Shown here: positions 34,728 through 42,908 of the stretch, piece by piece
Layout: each line of letters opens with the position of its first letter
How positions within the stretch are numbered: position 1 is the first letter of the stretch
Source of the DNA: Nocardia jiangxiensis NBRC 101359
GTDB lineage: Bacteria > Actinomycetota > Actinomycetes > Mycobacteriales > Mycobacteriaceae
Reading direction: 5' to 3'
Assembly: GCF_000308615.1 (NCBI RefSeq)
Contig: NZ_BAGB01000173.1
Span: 62,001 to 126,000 of the forward strand
DNA: 64,000 nt
The notes under the pieces: generated by a model
Database searches by the model: none
Seen by the model: only the letters and a program-made list of their open reading frames with translations
What the model was told of the DNA's origin: nothing
Program-made: the position numbers and the translations under genes

Positions 34728-35557
34728 TGACGATCACGGCAACGGATATCAGAGGCTGGGGACGCGGCTATCTGCGTCGTCACCCCATCGCCTCGCTCGA
34801 TACCGTCGGCTCTCAATTCGTTCTGGGTGTTCGTGCGGTGCAATACCTGATCTCGGATATCGCAACCGGGCGGTTCGTATTCCGGGAGTTCGTGCAGCAG
34901 GCCGCATTCATGGTGAAAACCTCGTATGTGCCGACCATCGCGGTCGCATTGCCGATCAGCGCGACGCTGTCCATCCAGTTCGGGCTGATCGCCGGACAGG
35001 TCGGCGCGAGTTCGCTCGCGGGTGCGGCGAGCGGGCTGGCCGTCATCCGGCAGGCCGCACCGGTCGTGACGGCGATGCTGCTGGCCGCGGCGGTGGGGTC
35101 GGCCATCTGCGCGGATCTCGGGTCTCGCACGATTCGCGAGGAGATCGACGCCATGACCGTGATGGGCGTGGAGGTCATCCATCGGCTCGTGGTGCCGCGG
35201 GTGGCGGCCGGTGTGGTGGTCGCGGTGGGGCTGACCGGATTGAGCGCCTTCGTCGGATTCATCGCCGGATATCTGTTCGACGTCTACGTGCAGGGCGGGA
35301 CGCCGGGCAGTTTCGTGGCCACCTTCTCCTCCTTCGCCACGATCGGGGACATGTATCTGGCGGTGGTGAAATCGGTCGTCTTCGGGCTCATCGTGACGGT
35401 GGTCGCGTGTCAGAAGGGGCTCAGTACCAAGGGCGGTCCGAGTGGTGTGGCGGATTCGGTCAACGCTGCCGTCGTGGCCTCGATCGTGCTGCTCATGGTG
35501 GTGAATGTGGGCTTCACCGAGATCTACACTCTGCTGTTTCCGCGAGAGGCGCTGTAG
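34727..35557 (+). CDS. YrbE/MlaE-family permease A of the mce locus
   Basis: 276-residue ABC-type permease with about six membrane segments. It contains the family core SATLSIQFGLIAGQVGASSL, then AAAVGSAICADLGSRTIREE and IDAMTVMGVEVIHRLVVPR. Start ATG 34727 overlaps the Mas stop. YrbE pairs form the inner-membrane pore for Mce substrates. It is unusual here because it comes after mceA-F rather than before. Confidence 0.9.
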   Translation: MTITATDIRGWGRGYLRRHPIASLDTVGSQFVLGVRAVQYLISDIATGRFVFREFVQQAAFMVKTSYVPTIAVALPISATLSIQFGLIAGQVGASSLAGAASGLAVIRQAAPVVTAMLLAAAVGSAICADLGSRTIREEIDAMTVMGVEVIHRLVVPRVAAGVVVAVGLTGLSAFVGFIAGYLFDVYVQGGTPGSFVATFSSFATIGDMYLAVVKSVVFGLIVTVVACQKGLSTKGGPSGVADSVNAAVVASIVLLMVVNVGFTEIYTLLFPREAL

Positions 35558-35559
35558 CG

Positions 35560-36414
35560 ATGGCGGCACCGTATTATCCGATCGGCCTCGGTGGTCTCGT
35601 GCGGATCAGTGCCGCACCGTTGCGGCTGGTCATGCGTTTCGGGCATATGGGGCGTTTCTTCGTTCGCGCCATCTTTTCGATACCTGTGGTGCTGCGGCAC
35701 TATCGCAATGAATTCCTGCGCCTGGTCTCGGTCGTGGCCTGGGGGAACGGGTCGTTCATCGTGGGCGGCGGGACCGCCGGAATCATCATCGTGCTCGGCG
35801 CCAGCGCGGGCGCGCTGGTCGGCATCGAGGGATACAGCGCGTTGAAACTGCTGGGTCTGGGCCCGGCGACCGGGCTGATCTCCGCGACGGCCTCGACCCG
35901 GGAACTGGCCCCGATCATGGCCTCGATCGCCTTCGCCTCACAGGCCGGATGCCGCTTCACCGCGCAACTCGGCGCGATGCGCATCTCCGAGGAGATCGAC
36001 GCGATGGAAACGCTGGCCATCCGATCCATCCCGTATCTGGTCACCACCCGGCTGATGGCGGCGGTGGCGGCCATCGTCCCGCTGTATCTGGTGTGTCTGG
36101 CGATGAACTTCCTCGCCGTCCAGATCGCCATCGGCGTCGCGGGCAGCCGGACGCCGGGCACCTACGAGCACTATTTCCGGATGGTGCTCAGTGGCTCCGA
36201 TATCGCGTACTCGCTGGTGAAAGCCGTTGTGTTCGTGGTGATCACGACGACCATCCAGTGTTATTACGGGTATTACTCCAGCGGTGGGCCGGAAGGTGTC
36301 GGGGTGGCTGCCGGTCGGGCGATGCGCGCGAGTATCACGGTCATGATCTGCGTGAATCTCCTTCTGACGCTGGCACTCTGGGGATTCGATTCGGGCGCGC
36401 GGCTCAGCGGCTAG
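35560..36414 (+). CDS. YrbE/MlaE-family permease B of the mce locus
   Basis: 284 residues, second permease. Core motifs are FASQAGCRFTAQLGAMRISE, EIDAMETLAIRSIPYLVTTR and YYGYYSSGGPEGVG. It starts 2 bp after the YrbE A stop and is the last gene of the operon. With YrbE A it needs the ATPase MceG, which is not in the window and is usually encoded elsewhere. Confidence 0.9.
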   Translation: MAAPYYPIGLGGLVRISAAPLRLVMRFGHMGRFFVRAIFSIPVVLRHYRNEFLRLVSVVAWGNGSFIVGGGTAGIIIVLGASAGALVGIEGYSALKLLGLGPATGLISATASTRELAPIMASIAFASQAGCRFTAQLGAMRISEEIDAMETLAIRSIPYLVTTRLMAAVAAIVPLYLVCLAMNFLAVQIAIGVAGSRTPGTYEHYFRMVLSGSDIAYSLVKAVVFVVITTTIQCYYGYYSSGGPEGVGVAAGRAMRASITVMICVNLLLTLALWGFDSGARLSG

Positions 36415-36504
36415 GGAGCGGTGAAAGTTACCTCGGGGCTATCGCGCAGAATCGTCTGTGCCCGCACGATTCGGGACGGGCCGAGAGTGTGGAAGGAGCA
36501 GCCG

Positions 36505-37119
36505 ATGAGTTCGCGCGTATTGAGTCAGTGGGAGGAGATCACCGCCGCCGATCCGACGCATTCGGTGCGGTACGCGGAGCGGTTCCGGAATCTGGCGGCC
36601 GAGGGGCAGGACATCTTCGGCGAGGCACGCATGGTCGATGCGATGCTGGAGCGCGGTTCGCGGGTGCTCGATGCCGGCTGCGGGGCCGGACGGTTGGGTG
36701 GCTATCTGCATCGGGCCGGACACGAGGTGGTGGGCGTCGACGTCGACCCCGTACTGATCGAAGCCGCCGAACTCGACTTCCCGGGCCCGCGCTGGCTGGT
36801 CGGTGATCTGGCCCAGCTCGACCTGCCCGAACAGGGGATCGCCACGAAATTCGACGTGGTGCTGTGCGCGGGCAACGTGATGGGCTTCGTCGCCGTTTCC
36901 ACGCGACGTGATGTGCTGGCCGGATTCGCCCGCCACACCGCCCCGGACGGTCGAGTGGTCGTCGGATTCGGCAGCGGCCGCGGATACGACTTCGACGAAT
37001 TCCTCGCCGACGCCGAATCGGTGGGCCTGCACGCCGACGTACTCCTGTCCACCTGGGACCTGCGCCCGTTCACCCCGCGATCCGATTTCCTGGTGGCGGT
37101 GTTCTCCCGGACCGCCTGA
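36505..37119 (+). CDS. class I SAM-dependent methyltransferase
   Basis: 204 residues. Motif I is VLDAGCGAGRLGGYLHRAGH, the acidic loop is VVGVDVDPVLIEAAE and the core strand is FDVVLCAGNVMGF. ATG 36505 is preceded by AAGGAG. It stands alone 90 bp after the mce operon. The substrate is unknown. Confidence 0.82.
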   Translation: MSSRVLSQWEEITAADPTHSVRYAERFRNLAAEGQDIFGEARMVDAMLERGSRVLDAGCGAGRLGGYLHRAGHEVVGVDVDPVLIEAAELDFPGPRWLVGDLAQLDLPEQGIATKFDVVLCAGNVMGFVAVSTRRDVLAGFARHTAPDGRVVVGFGSGRGYDFDEFLADAESVGLHADVLLSTWDLRPFTPRSDFLVAVFSRTA

Positions 37120-37150
37120 GCGCGCGAACACCGGCTCGCACATTCTGTGG

Positions 37151-37429
37151 CGAGCCACAAAAGTCCCGGGCGTCGCCTACACCCAGATCGTGACCAGGCT
37201 GGACGAATTGGTGATCCCCTACACCAGCGGCATTGTGGCGGAACCGAATTCCACGAACATCACGGTGCAGGACCAGTGCCCTCAGGATCTGGCCGACCAC
37301 CTGGCCCTCGCCTCGGACCCCGTCGCGGCCCGCGACGTGCTCAACACACTCGACCCGGCCCACGCGGCACCCGTGACGTGCAGTCTGGTGCTACCAGCGG
37401 TCGGCGCGATCCCCGGCGGATCGTCGTAG
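37151..37429 (+). pseudogene. secretory lipase, 3' remnant
   Basis: The frame reads VPGVAYTQIVTRLDELVIPY, TSGIVAEPNSTNITVQDQCP and DLADHLALASDPVAARDVLN, ending GAIPGGSS. This matches the C-terminal third of actinobacterial class I-type lipases, including the DE...P region with the catalytic Asp and the DQCP...DHLA His region. There is no start codon, signal peptide or nucleophile Ser. It directly follows the methyltransferase gene, so the 5' two thirds were deleted. Confidence 0.65.
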
Positions 37430-37588
37430 CACCGATCTCGGTGACAACCTCGTTCTCGCCTGGTCTACGCGGCGGGTCGGAGCTGCTCGGTCGCTGTTTT
37501 GCGGATGTCGACGTGCGATTGCCGACGGCTCTCGGAACGGATTCGTCTTCGCGGCCGATTCCTTTCGACGATGGCGGTGGTCTACATG

Positions 37589-37626
37589 GTGAGAGGGAAA
37601 CGGCCCGTGCCGGATCGCCCTCTCAC
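37589..37626. promoter_or_regulatory. inverted repeat GTGAGAGGG-N20-CCCTCTCAC
   Basis: A perfect 9-bp inverted repeat with a 20-bp spacer ends 29 bp before the quinone oxidoreductase start. It may be an operator or a leader hairpin. No regulator gene is adjacent. Confidence 0.4.
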
Positions 37627-37654
37627 ACGTGTCGAACGAAAGGGCCGATCGCCG

Positions 37655-38647
37655 ATGAGTATTCCCACGACCATGCGTGCGCTGCAGCAGACCTCCTCGG
37701 ACGGACCGCAGGATATGCGGCTGATCAACGATGCGCAGGTGCCGAGTCCCGGTCGGGGTGAGGTGTTGATCCGGGTTGCTGCGGCGGGGGTCAACTTTCG
37801 AGATGTGATGCAGGCCCACGGGACGTCGCCCGGCGGACCGGAGCCGTCGTATGTCGCAGGGTTCGAGGCCGCGGGTGAGATCGTCGCGGTCGGGGAGGAA
37901 GTGAGCGGTCTGCGATCGGGTGACCATGTCGCCGGTGTCGGTGCGGGCGCATTCGCCGAGTACATGGTTCTGCCCGCGGTCGCGGTGATGCCGGTGCCGT
38001 CCGGCTGGACGGATCGCCAAGCGCTGGGGCTGGTCGTGAACTGGCCTACCGCGCTGGCCGCGCTCGTGCCGCTCGGCAGGATCACCGCGGGACAGACCGT
38101 GCTGATCCACGCGGCGGCGGGCGGCACCGGACAGGCCGCGGTGCGGATGGCCAAGCATTACGGTGCGACGGTCATCGCGACCGCCTCACCGGACAAACAC
38201 GAGTCCGTTCTGGCGCTGGGGGCCGACCACGTATTGGACTCTCGTGGTGGTGATCTCGCTGCCGAAGTGCGAATGCTGAACGGTGGTTGCGGCGTCGATC
38301 TGGTGCTCGAATCGGCGGGCGGGGCCATGTTCGCCGAAAGTCTCGCGGCGGCCGAGCTGGTCACCGGACGTGTCGTCGTCTACGGGCTGGCAGGCGGCGA
38401 AGTCCCGATCACCAACCGGGAGTTGGTATATCGGCATCAGGTCCACGTCGTCGGGCTCGATATCGGTGTGCTGATGCAGGCCGCACCGGCGATCTTCGGG
38501 GAGGTGATGGGTGAGCTGTCCGCGCTGATCGCGGCCGGTGTGCTGACCCCCGTCGAGCCCGCGGTGTACGACCTGGCCGATGGACCGAAGGCACTCGCGG
38601 AACTGGAATCCAGGGCGACGGTCGGCAAACTCGCCCTCGTGCCCTGA
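37655..38647 (+). CDS. quinone oxidoreductase-like zinc-free MDR alcohol dehydrogenase
   Basis: 330-residue medium-chain dehydrogenase. N-terminal GroES-like domain with GVNFRDVMQAHG and GFEAAGEIVAVGEEV; NADP-binding domain with VLIHAAAGGTGQAAVRMAKH. The catalytic zinc Cys/His pattern is missing, as in quinone oxidoreductases. ATG 37655 gives MSIPTTMRALQQTSSDGPQD; the longer frame would run through the inverted repeat. Confidence 0.85.
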   Translation: MSIPTTMRALQQTSSDGPQDMRLINDAQVPSPGRGEVLIRVAAAGVNFRDVMQAHGTSPGGPEPSYVAGFEAAGEIVAVGEEVSGLRSGDHVAGVGAGAFAEYMVLPAVAVMPVPSGWTDRQALGLVVNWPTALAALVPLGRITAGQTVLIHAAAGGTGQAAVRMAKHYGATVIATASPDKHESVLALGADHVLDSRGGDLAAEVRMLNGGCGVDLVLESAGGAMFAESLAAAELVTGRVVVYGLAGGEVPITNRELVYRHQVHVVGLDIGVLMQAAPAIFGEVMGELSALIAAGVLTPVEPAVYDLADGPKALAELESRATVGKLALVP

Positions 38648-38664
38648 GTACTAGGCTTTCGCCG

Positions 38665-39657
38665 GTGACATCGCATCCGCAGGCGGATCGAGACCGGTTC
38701 ACCGCCGAAACCCGGCAGTTTCGGCGTGAGCTGTTGGCGCACTGCTACCGGATGGCGGGTTCGGCGCAGGACGCCGAGGATCTGGTGCAGGAGACGTACC
38801 TTCGCGCGTGGCGCGCCTATGCGGGTTTCGAGCGGCGTTCCTCGGTGCGGTCCTGGCTCTACAAGATCGCCACCAACGTCTGCCTGACGGCCTTGGAACC
38901 ACGCTCGATCCATGTCCTGCCCTCCGGCCTGTCCGGTCCGTGTGACGCGGTCGATCGACCCCCGAACCTCCTTGGGCCGGGCGAGGTTTCGTGGCTGGAA
39001 CCGATTCCGGAGGCTTGGCTGACCCCCACCGCCGACGATCCGGCCGCGGTGGTGATCGCGCGCGAGTCGCTCCGGTTGGCGCTCATCGCGGGCTTGCAAC
39101 ACCTGCCCGCGCGACAGCGCGCGATTCTCGTCCTGCGTGAGGTACTGGCGTTCTCCGCCGCCGAAACCGCCGAAATCCTCGACACCACCACCGCCGCGGT
39201 GAAAAGCGGCCTCCAACGCGCCCGCAGCCGCCTGAACGACCTGGACCCGAACCGCGAAACTCTGCTCGAACCAACCGATCCACGAGCCCGCGCCCTGCTC
39301 GACGGTTACATCGCCGCCTTCGAACACTCCGATGCCCGCATGCTCGAACAGGTCCTCCGTGCCGACGCCACCCTCGAGGCGACCCCGTTCGCCGACTGGC
39401 AATCCGGCCGCCGCAGCTGCATCCACATGCTCGCCACCTACGTCCTGGGCGCCCCCGGCGACTGGCGCATGCTCCCCACCACCGCCAACGGCCACCCCGC
39501 CGCGGTCGTCTACCGCCGCTGCACCGACGGTTCCCTCCGGCCCGACGGCGTCGTCGTCCTGATCGCCACTCCCACAGGCGTTTCCCGCGTGCTCAAATTC
39601 CACGACCCGGCCCTGGTCACGACATTCGGCTTCCCGGCGGCGATTCGGGGCGGGTGA
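38665..39657 (+). CDS. ECF sigma factor with C-terminal NTF2-like domain (SigG-like)
   Basis: 330 residues. Region 2 is HCYRMAGSAQDAEDLVQETY and LRAWRAYAGFERRSSVRSWL; region 4 is LPARQRAILVLREVLAFSAA and TTTAAVKSGLQRARSRL. The C-terminal 120 residues (LLDGYIAAFEHSDARMLEQV onward) form a SnoaL/NTF2-like domain, the organisation of SigG/SigJ-type factors that often lack a classic anti-sigma factor. None is encoded nearby. GTG 38665 has no ribosome site, and TAGGCT 12 bp upstream suggests a leaderless start. Confidence 0.85.
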   Translation: MTSHPQADRDRFTAETRQFRRELLAHCYRMAGSAQDAEDLVQETYLRAWRAYAGFERRSSVRSWLYKIATNVCLTALEPRSIHVLPSGLSGPCDAVDRPPNLLGPGEVSWLEPIPEAWLTPTADDPAAVVIARESLRLALIAGLQHLPARQRAILVLREVLAFSAAETAEILDTTTAAVKSGLQRARSRLNDLDPNRETLLEPTDPRARALLDGYIAAFEHSDARMLEQVLRADATLEATPFADWQSGRRSCIHMLATYVLGAPGDWRMLPTTANGHPAAVVYRRCTDGSLRPDGVVVLIATPTGVSRVLKFHDPALVTTFGFPAAIRGG

Positions 39658-39664
39658 TTCGGTC

Positions 39665-40891
39665 TCAGATTCGCTGATCGGGCTCGAGGCGGACGGTGGA
39701 CAGGTCCGGGAAGACCTGGATGGCTTCGAGGGCGGCGGCGAATTCGGCGTGTTTGATCGGGTCGTCCAGGGCGATGCCGAGGCGTTCCTCCACGCGGCGC
39801 ATGCGGTAGCGGACGGTGTTCTCGTGGCAGTAGAGGATGCGTCCGGCCTCAGCGGCCGAACCGTGGGCGCCGATCCAGGCTTGTGCGGTGGACAGCAGGG
39901 TGCTGCGGTCCTCGTCGGGCAATGCCAGGATCTCGCCGAGGACGCGTCGGACGAAGCGGCGGGTCGTATCCGGATGGCTGAGTACGAGTTCGCCCAGTGG
40001 GGTGTCGGGTAGTTGTTTCATCCCGGTGGATCCGGCGGGCATCGTCTCCAGCGCGATGCTGGCGAATCTCGCGCCTCGGGAGGTCCGGTCCAGGCAGGTG
40101 TACTCCGGACTCACGCCGACTCGGGAGGTGGCGGTGGTGGAGATCAGTTCGAGCAGGCCCTCGGTGGTGTGGCGGCGGTTGCGGTGCACGATGCCGATCT
40201 CGCGATCCGGTTGCGAGCGCCACGCGGATCGGATGTCGCGCAGCGACAGGTGGTCCTCCAGATGCGGCAGGGCGTGGCCATCGGTCGGCGGGGTTTCGGC
40301 CACGACCACCAGGAACGCGCCTTCGAAGGGCATATCCAGCAGTTGCGCGATCTCCCACGGGGTCTGGTGGTCGCCGAGGGTGCCATCGATGAGCCCGGCG
40401 ACCAGTGCCGAACGGCGTCGGTCCAGGGCCACTGCCTGTTTGGTCTTCTCCCTGCGGTAGCTCTCGGTCACGGCGGTGGAGAATTCGTCGCTGAGCACCC
40501 AGAGTTCGGAGACCATATCGGTCAGCGCGGTGACGGCGCGCTCGTCGCGTTCCCGGGCGGCGGTGAGCATCCAGTTCCAGAAGCAGACGAATCCGAGCCG
40601 GAAGGCCCGCAGCACCTCCGGCAGCGCGATGTCCTGCGCCGCGCGCTCCTGACCGGTGCGTCGAGCGGCGCTGATATCGGCCTCCTGGCCGAACTCGAGG
40701 AAATTCAGGATGCCCTCGAGGTTGCTGCGCGCGGATCGTCGCAGCAGGGCTGTGGGAACAGCCGCTTCGTCCCGGTACATCTCGATGCTGTCCCGGATCA
40801 TCACGACGAGTTCGGTGGCGACTTCGTCGAGTCGCCGTCGTTCTGATTCCAGCAGATCCCGAAGGTCCGGATGCGGTTCACGGCGACGCAC
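39665..40891 (-). CDS. PucR/CdaR-family transcriptional regulator
   Basis: About 408 residues. The N-terminal half is helical (DLRDLLESERRRLDEVATEL), the middle is a GGDEF-like CdaR region, and the C-terminal PucR helix-turn-helix is AEAGRILYCHENTVRYRMRR followed by VEERLGIALDDP. GTG 40891 (VRRREPHPDLRDLL) is chosen by family length; an upstream GTG at 40999 is possible. It is convergent with the sigma factor. Its targets are unknown. Confidence 0.8.
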   Translation of the reverse strand: MRRREPHPDLRDLLESERRRLDEVATELVVMIRDSIEMYRDEAAVPTALLRRSARSNLEGILNFLEFGQEADISAARRTGQERAAQDIALPEVLRAFRLGFVCFWNWMLTAARERDERAVTALTDMVSELWVLSDEFSTAVTESYRREKTKQAVALDRRRSALVAGLIDGTLGDHQTPWEIAQLLDMPFEGAFLVVVAETPPTDGHALPHLEDHLSLRDIRSAWRSQPDREIGIVHRNRRHTTEGLLELISTTATSRVGVSPEYTCLDRTSRGARFASIALETMPAGSTGMKQLPDTPLGELVLSHPDTTRRFVRRVLGEILALPDEDRSTLLSTAQAWIGAHGSAAEAGRILYCHENTVRYRMRRVEERLGIALDDPIKHAEFAAALEAIQVFPDLSTVRLEPDQRI

Positions 40892-40989
40892 CCACGCGAT
40901 GTTACCGGGCCGTTCACCGGAGACCCGGATCCTGCCGACGGCGCTGAGCAATCGGCGAGCGTTCTCGTGTGCGGGCCGTCGAGGCGGGC

Positions 40990-41005
40990 TTGTCGGCACC
41001 GACAA
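40990..41005. promoter_or_regulatory. palindrome TTGTCGG-CA-CCGACAA
   Basis: A perfect 7-bp inverted repeat about 100 bp upstream of the PucR-type gene. A half-conserved copy starts at 41022, suggesting two operator sites, perhaps autoregulatory. Confidence 0.45.
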
Positions 41006-41186
41006 AATACGGCGGATCGAGTTTGTCGGCGTCGATATGGGGTTCGGCGGCGCGGTCCGCGAGAATTGAACTCGCACGCGGAGATCGGTAGAGCATTGAG
41101 CCGCCCGGCCGGTCTCCGCAGGCAATGGATTATGTGGTTCGTGCCCTCGAAACGTGTTCGCGTTCCACGGTACTGGCGGAATCGGT

Positions 41187-41222
41187 GATGGCCGGGCCCT
41201 CTATCCGAGGGGCTCGGCCATC
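41187..41222 (-). terminator. terminator-like hairpin after the TetR gene
   Basis: GATGGCCGGGCCCTC pairs with GAGGGGCTCGGCCATC across a short loop. It lies 30 bp beyond the stop of the minus-strand TetR gene. It lacks a U-tract, as is common in actinobacteria. Confidence 0.5.
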
Positions 41223-41251
41223 ACGGTTTCGGGGGGCAGGATCGGCTCGGG

Positions 41252-41893
41252 TCAGGTCGGCGGATTCTCGTAGGCGCGCAGGAAGGTGTCGACCGCGGCG
41301 TCGGCGAGTGTGCGCAGCTCGGCGAGAGCGAGTTTGCGGGTACCCGCCCGGGAGCGGATCTGCAGCGGCCCGGTGAGCAGGGCGAGGAACTGTTCGGCCG
41401 CCGTGGCCGGATCGGCCGATCGCAGGCGACCGGCGAGCATCAGATGAGCCATTCGATCACCGATCGCCTCGGTGACCCTGCCGGACGTTCGATCCTGCAC
41501 GATCTCGAGCAGATCCGGAAAGACCGGCATCTGCGCGCTGGTCAACGAGCGAAGGGACCGGGACCGGTCTCCCGCACAGATCTTCAGCAGCCGAAGTGCC
41601 GAATCATTCAGTGCCGCAAGCAGATCCGGAACCGGATCGCGCAACGGCGCGATGGCGTCGACGCATTGCGCGCCGACCGCGTCGGCAACGGTTTCGATGG
41701 CGTGCCGGAACAGGGTCTCCTTGTCGGTGAGATGGTTGTAGACCGTCGGTTTGGCGACTCCCGCCTCATCGGCGATCTCCTGTACGCACGCCTGGCTGTA
41801 GCCGCGGCGCGCGAAGACCGCGAAGGCCCCGTCGAGGATGGCCTGCCGCTTATCGATCCGGCCGTGTGCGCCCGCAGCTTTCGTCACTCCCAC
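41252..41893 (-). CDS. TetR-family transcriptional regulator
   Basis: 213 residues with the helix-turn-helix RQAILDGAFAVFARRGYSQA followed by VQEIADEAGVAKPTVYNHLT and DKETLFRHAIETVADAVG. The C-terminal half resembles TetR_C domains of AcrR-type repressors. GTG 41893 is used; a second GTG lies two codons later. It diverges from a Dabb-domain gene whose promoter contains a perfect TetR-like palindrome, so it is the likely repressor. Confidence 0.85.
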   Translation of the reverse strand: MGVTKAAGAHGRIDKRQAILDGAFAVFARRGYSQACVQEIADEAGVAKPTVYNHLTDKETLFRHAIETVADAVGAQCVDAIAPLRDPVPDLLAALNDSALRLLKICAGDRSRSLRSLTSAQMPVFPDLLEIVQDRTSGRVTEAIGDRMAHLMLAGRLRSADPATAAEQFLALLTGPLQIRSRAGTRKLALAELRTLADAAVDTFLRAYENPPT

Positions 41894-41916
41894 AGATTAT
41901 CGGCCGGTGCAAAGCC

Positions 41917-41946
41917 TTGAACTGACTGGTGCAGCCCAGCTATGTT
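41917..41946 (+). promoter_or_regulatory. promoter of the Dabb gene
   Basis: TTGAAC (41917-41922) and TATGTT (41941-41946) are spaced by 18 bp, a good sigma-70-type pair. The operator at 41953 would cover the start point. Confidence 0.5.
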
Positions 41947-41952
41947 CTCAAT

Positions 41953-41972
41953 CGGTTCACAAAAGTGAACCG
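41953..41972. promoter_or_regulatory. TetR operator CGGTTCAC-AAAA-GTGAACCG
   Basis: A perfect 8-bp inverted repeat with a 4-bp spacer just downstream of the -10 box and 25 bp before the Dabb start. Its position would block transcription when bound by the divergent TetR protein. Confidence 0.65.
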
Positions 41973-41996
41973 GCAAGTTCAATACAGGAGATCGTC

Positions 41997-42398
41997 ATGA
42001 TCGTTCACATGCTGCGCTTCGGATTCCGCGACGAGACCAGCGAGGAGCAGAAGGCCCAGGTTCTGGCCCTGATGCGGCGCACCTCGACCGTCGCATCCGT
42101 ATCGTTCTCGGCCGTCGGCCAACACCTCGGCGATCCCACGGAGGGCTACACCCACGGCTACTGCGTCGGCATCGCCGACATCGCGGCCCTCGAGCGATAC
42201 ATGTACGACCCGGTCCACCTCGCCGGCGATCCGGACATCATCCCGCACCTGTCCCGCCTGGCCATCGGCCCCGACGTCTCCGACGACCTCGACCCCGACC
42301 TGGCCGCGAAGATCATGGCCGTGCACGACCGCAAACTCGCCGACTACCCCGAATGGGCCGAACTGATGAAAACCATCCCGGACTTCCGAATCGCCTGA
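41997..42398 (+). CDS. Dabb (stress-responsive alpha/beta barrel) family protein
   Basis: 133 residues starting MIVHMLRFGFRDETSEEQKA, with YTHGYCVGIADIAALERYMY and DPDIIPHLSRLAIGPDVSDD, the conserved layout of dimeric alpha-beta barrel proteins. CAGGAG precedes ATG 41997. Members include polyketide-type cyclases and stress proteins of unknown role. The tight TetR control points to induction by a specific ligand. Confidence 0.8.
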   Translation: MIVHMLRFGFRDETSEEQKAQVLALMRRTSTVASVSFSAVGQHLGDPTEGYTHGYCVGIADIAALERYMYDPVHLAGDPDIIPHLSRLAIGPDVSDDLDPDLAAKIMAVHDRKLADYPEWAELMKTIPDFRIA

Positions 42399-42434
42399 TT
42401 TCGAGTGGCCACTGGGCGGGAGGTCTCGCCAAAG

Positions 42435-42449
42435 TAGAACGTGTTCCTA
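42435..42449. promoter_or_regulatory. KstR-like operator
   Basis: TAGAACGTGTTCCTA matches the KstR consensus TnnAACnnGTTnnA at all but the last position. It overlaps the -10 box TATAAC (42448-42453) of the DUF35 gene, which starts at 42462 without a ribosome site and so may be leaderless. Confidence 0.5.
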
Positions 42450-42461
42450 TAACGTCGGGGT

Positions 42462-42908
42462 GTGCAGAAAGAACAACGCCCTGCAGTGGCAGATTGGTTC
42501 ACTGCGGACGACGGTGTGGTGCGTCTCGTGGGAAGTCGGTGCGGGGTGTGTGGCACGCCGTACTTCCCGCGGAACACGCTGGCCTGCCGGAATCCGCAGT
42601 GTGCAAGTCCGAAGGACGGCTCCGAGCTGGCCGAATACCTGTTCTCCACGCGCGGCCGGATCTGGTCGTACGCCGATGCGCGGTACAAGCCGCCCGCGCC
42701 GTACGTCTCGCCCGATCCGTTCGAGCCCTACGTCGTCGCGGCGGTGGAACTCGAGGTCGAGCAGATGGTGATCCTCGGACAGGTGGTGCGCGGGCTGACC
42801 GTGGACGACCTGGCCGTCGGCATGCCGGTCGAGTTGACCCTCGGCGTGCTGTACGAGGACGAGGAAGCGGAGCACACGGTGTGGATGTGGAGGCCGGTCG
42901 ATGCCTGA
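42462..42908 (+). CDS. Zn-ribbon OB-fold protein (DUF35)
   Basis: 148 residues. The zinc ribbon uses CGVCGTPYFPRNTLAC and the following NPQCAS. The OB-fold part contains GRIWSYADARYKPPAPYVSP. DUF35 proteins form complexes with thiolase-like enzymes in steroid side-chain and other acyl-CoA degradation. It overlaps the thiolase-like gene by 8 bp, so the two are partners. GTG 42462 lies 8 bp after TATAAC. Confidence 0.85.
   Translation: MQKEQRPAVADWFTADDGVVRLVGSRCGVCGTPYFPRNTLACRNPQCASPKDGSELAEYLFSTRGRIWSYADARYKPPAPYVSPDPFEPYVVAAVELEVEQMVILGQVVRGLTVDDLAVGMPVELTLGVLYEDEEAEHTVWMWRPVDA

Larger units (their letters stand above)
40892..41251. other. 360-bp intergenic region: PucR promoter and TetR terminator
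   Basis: No gene seen. It contains the palindrome TTGTCGG-CA-CCGACAA at 40990 with a second partial copy (TTTGTCGGCGTCGA) at 41022, and a terminator-like hairpin at 41187-41222. Confidence 0.45.
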
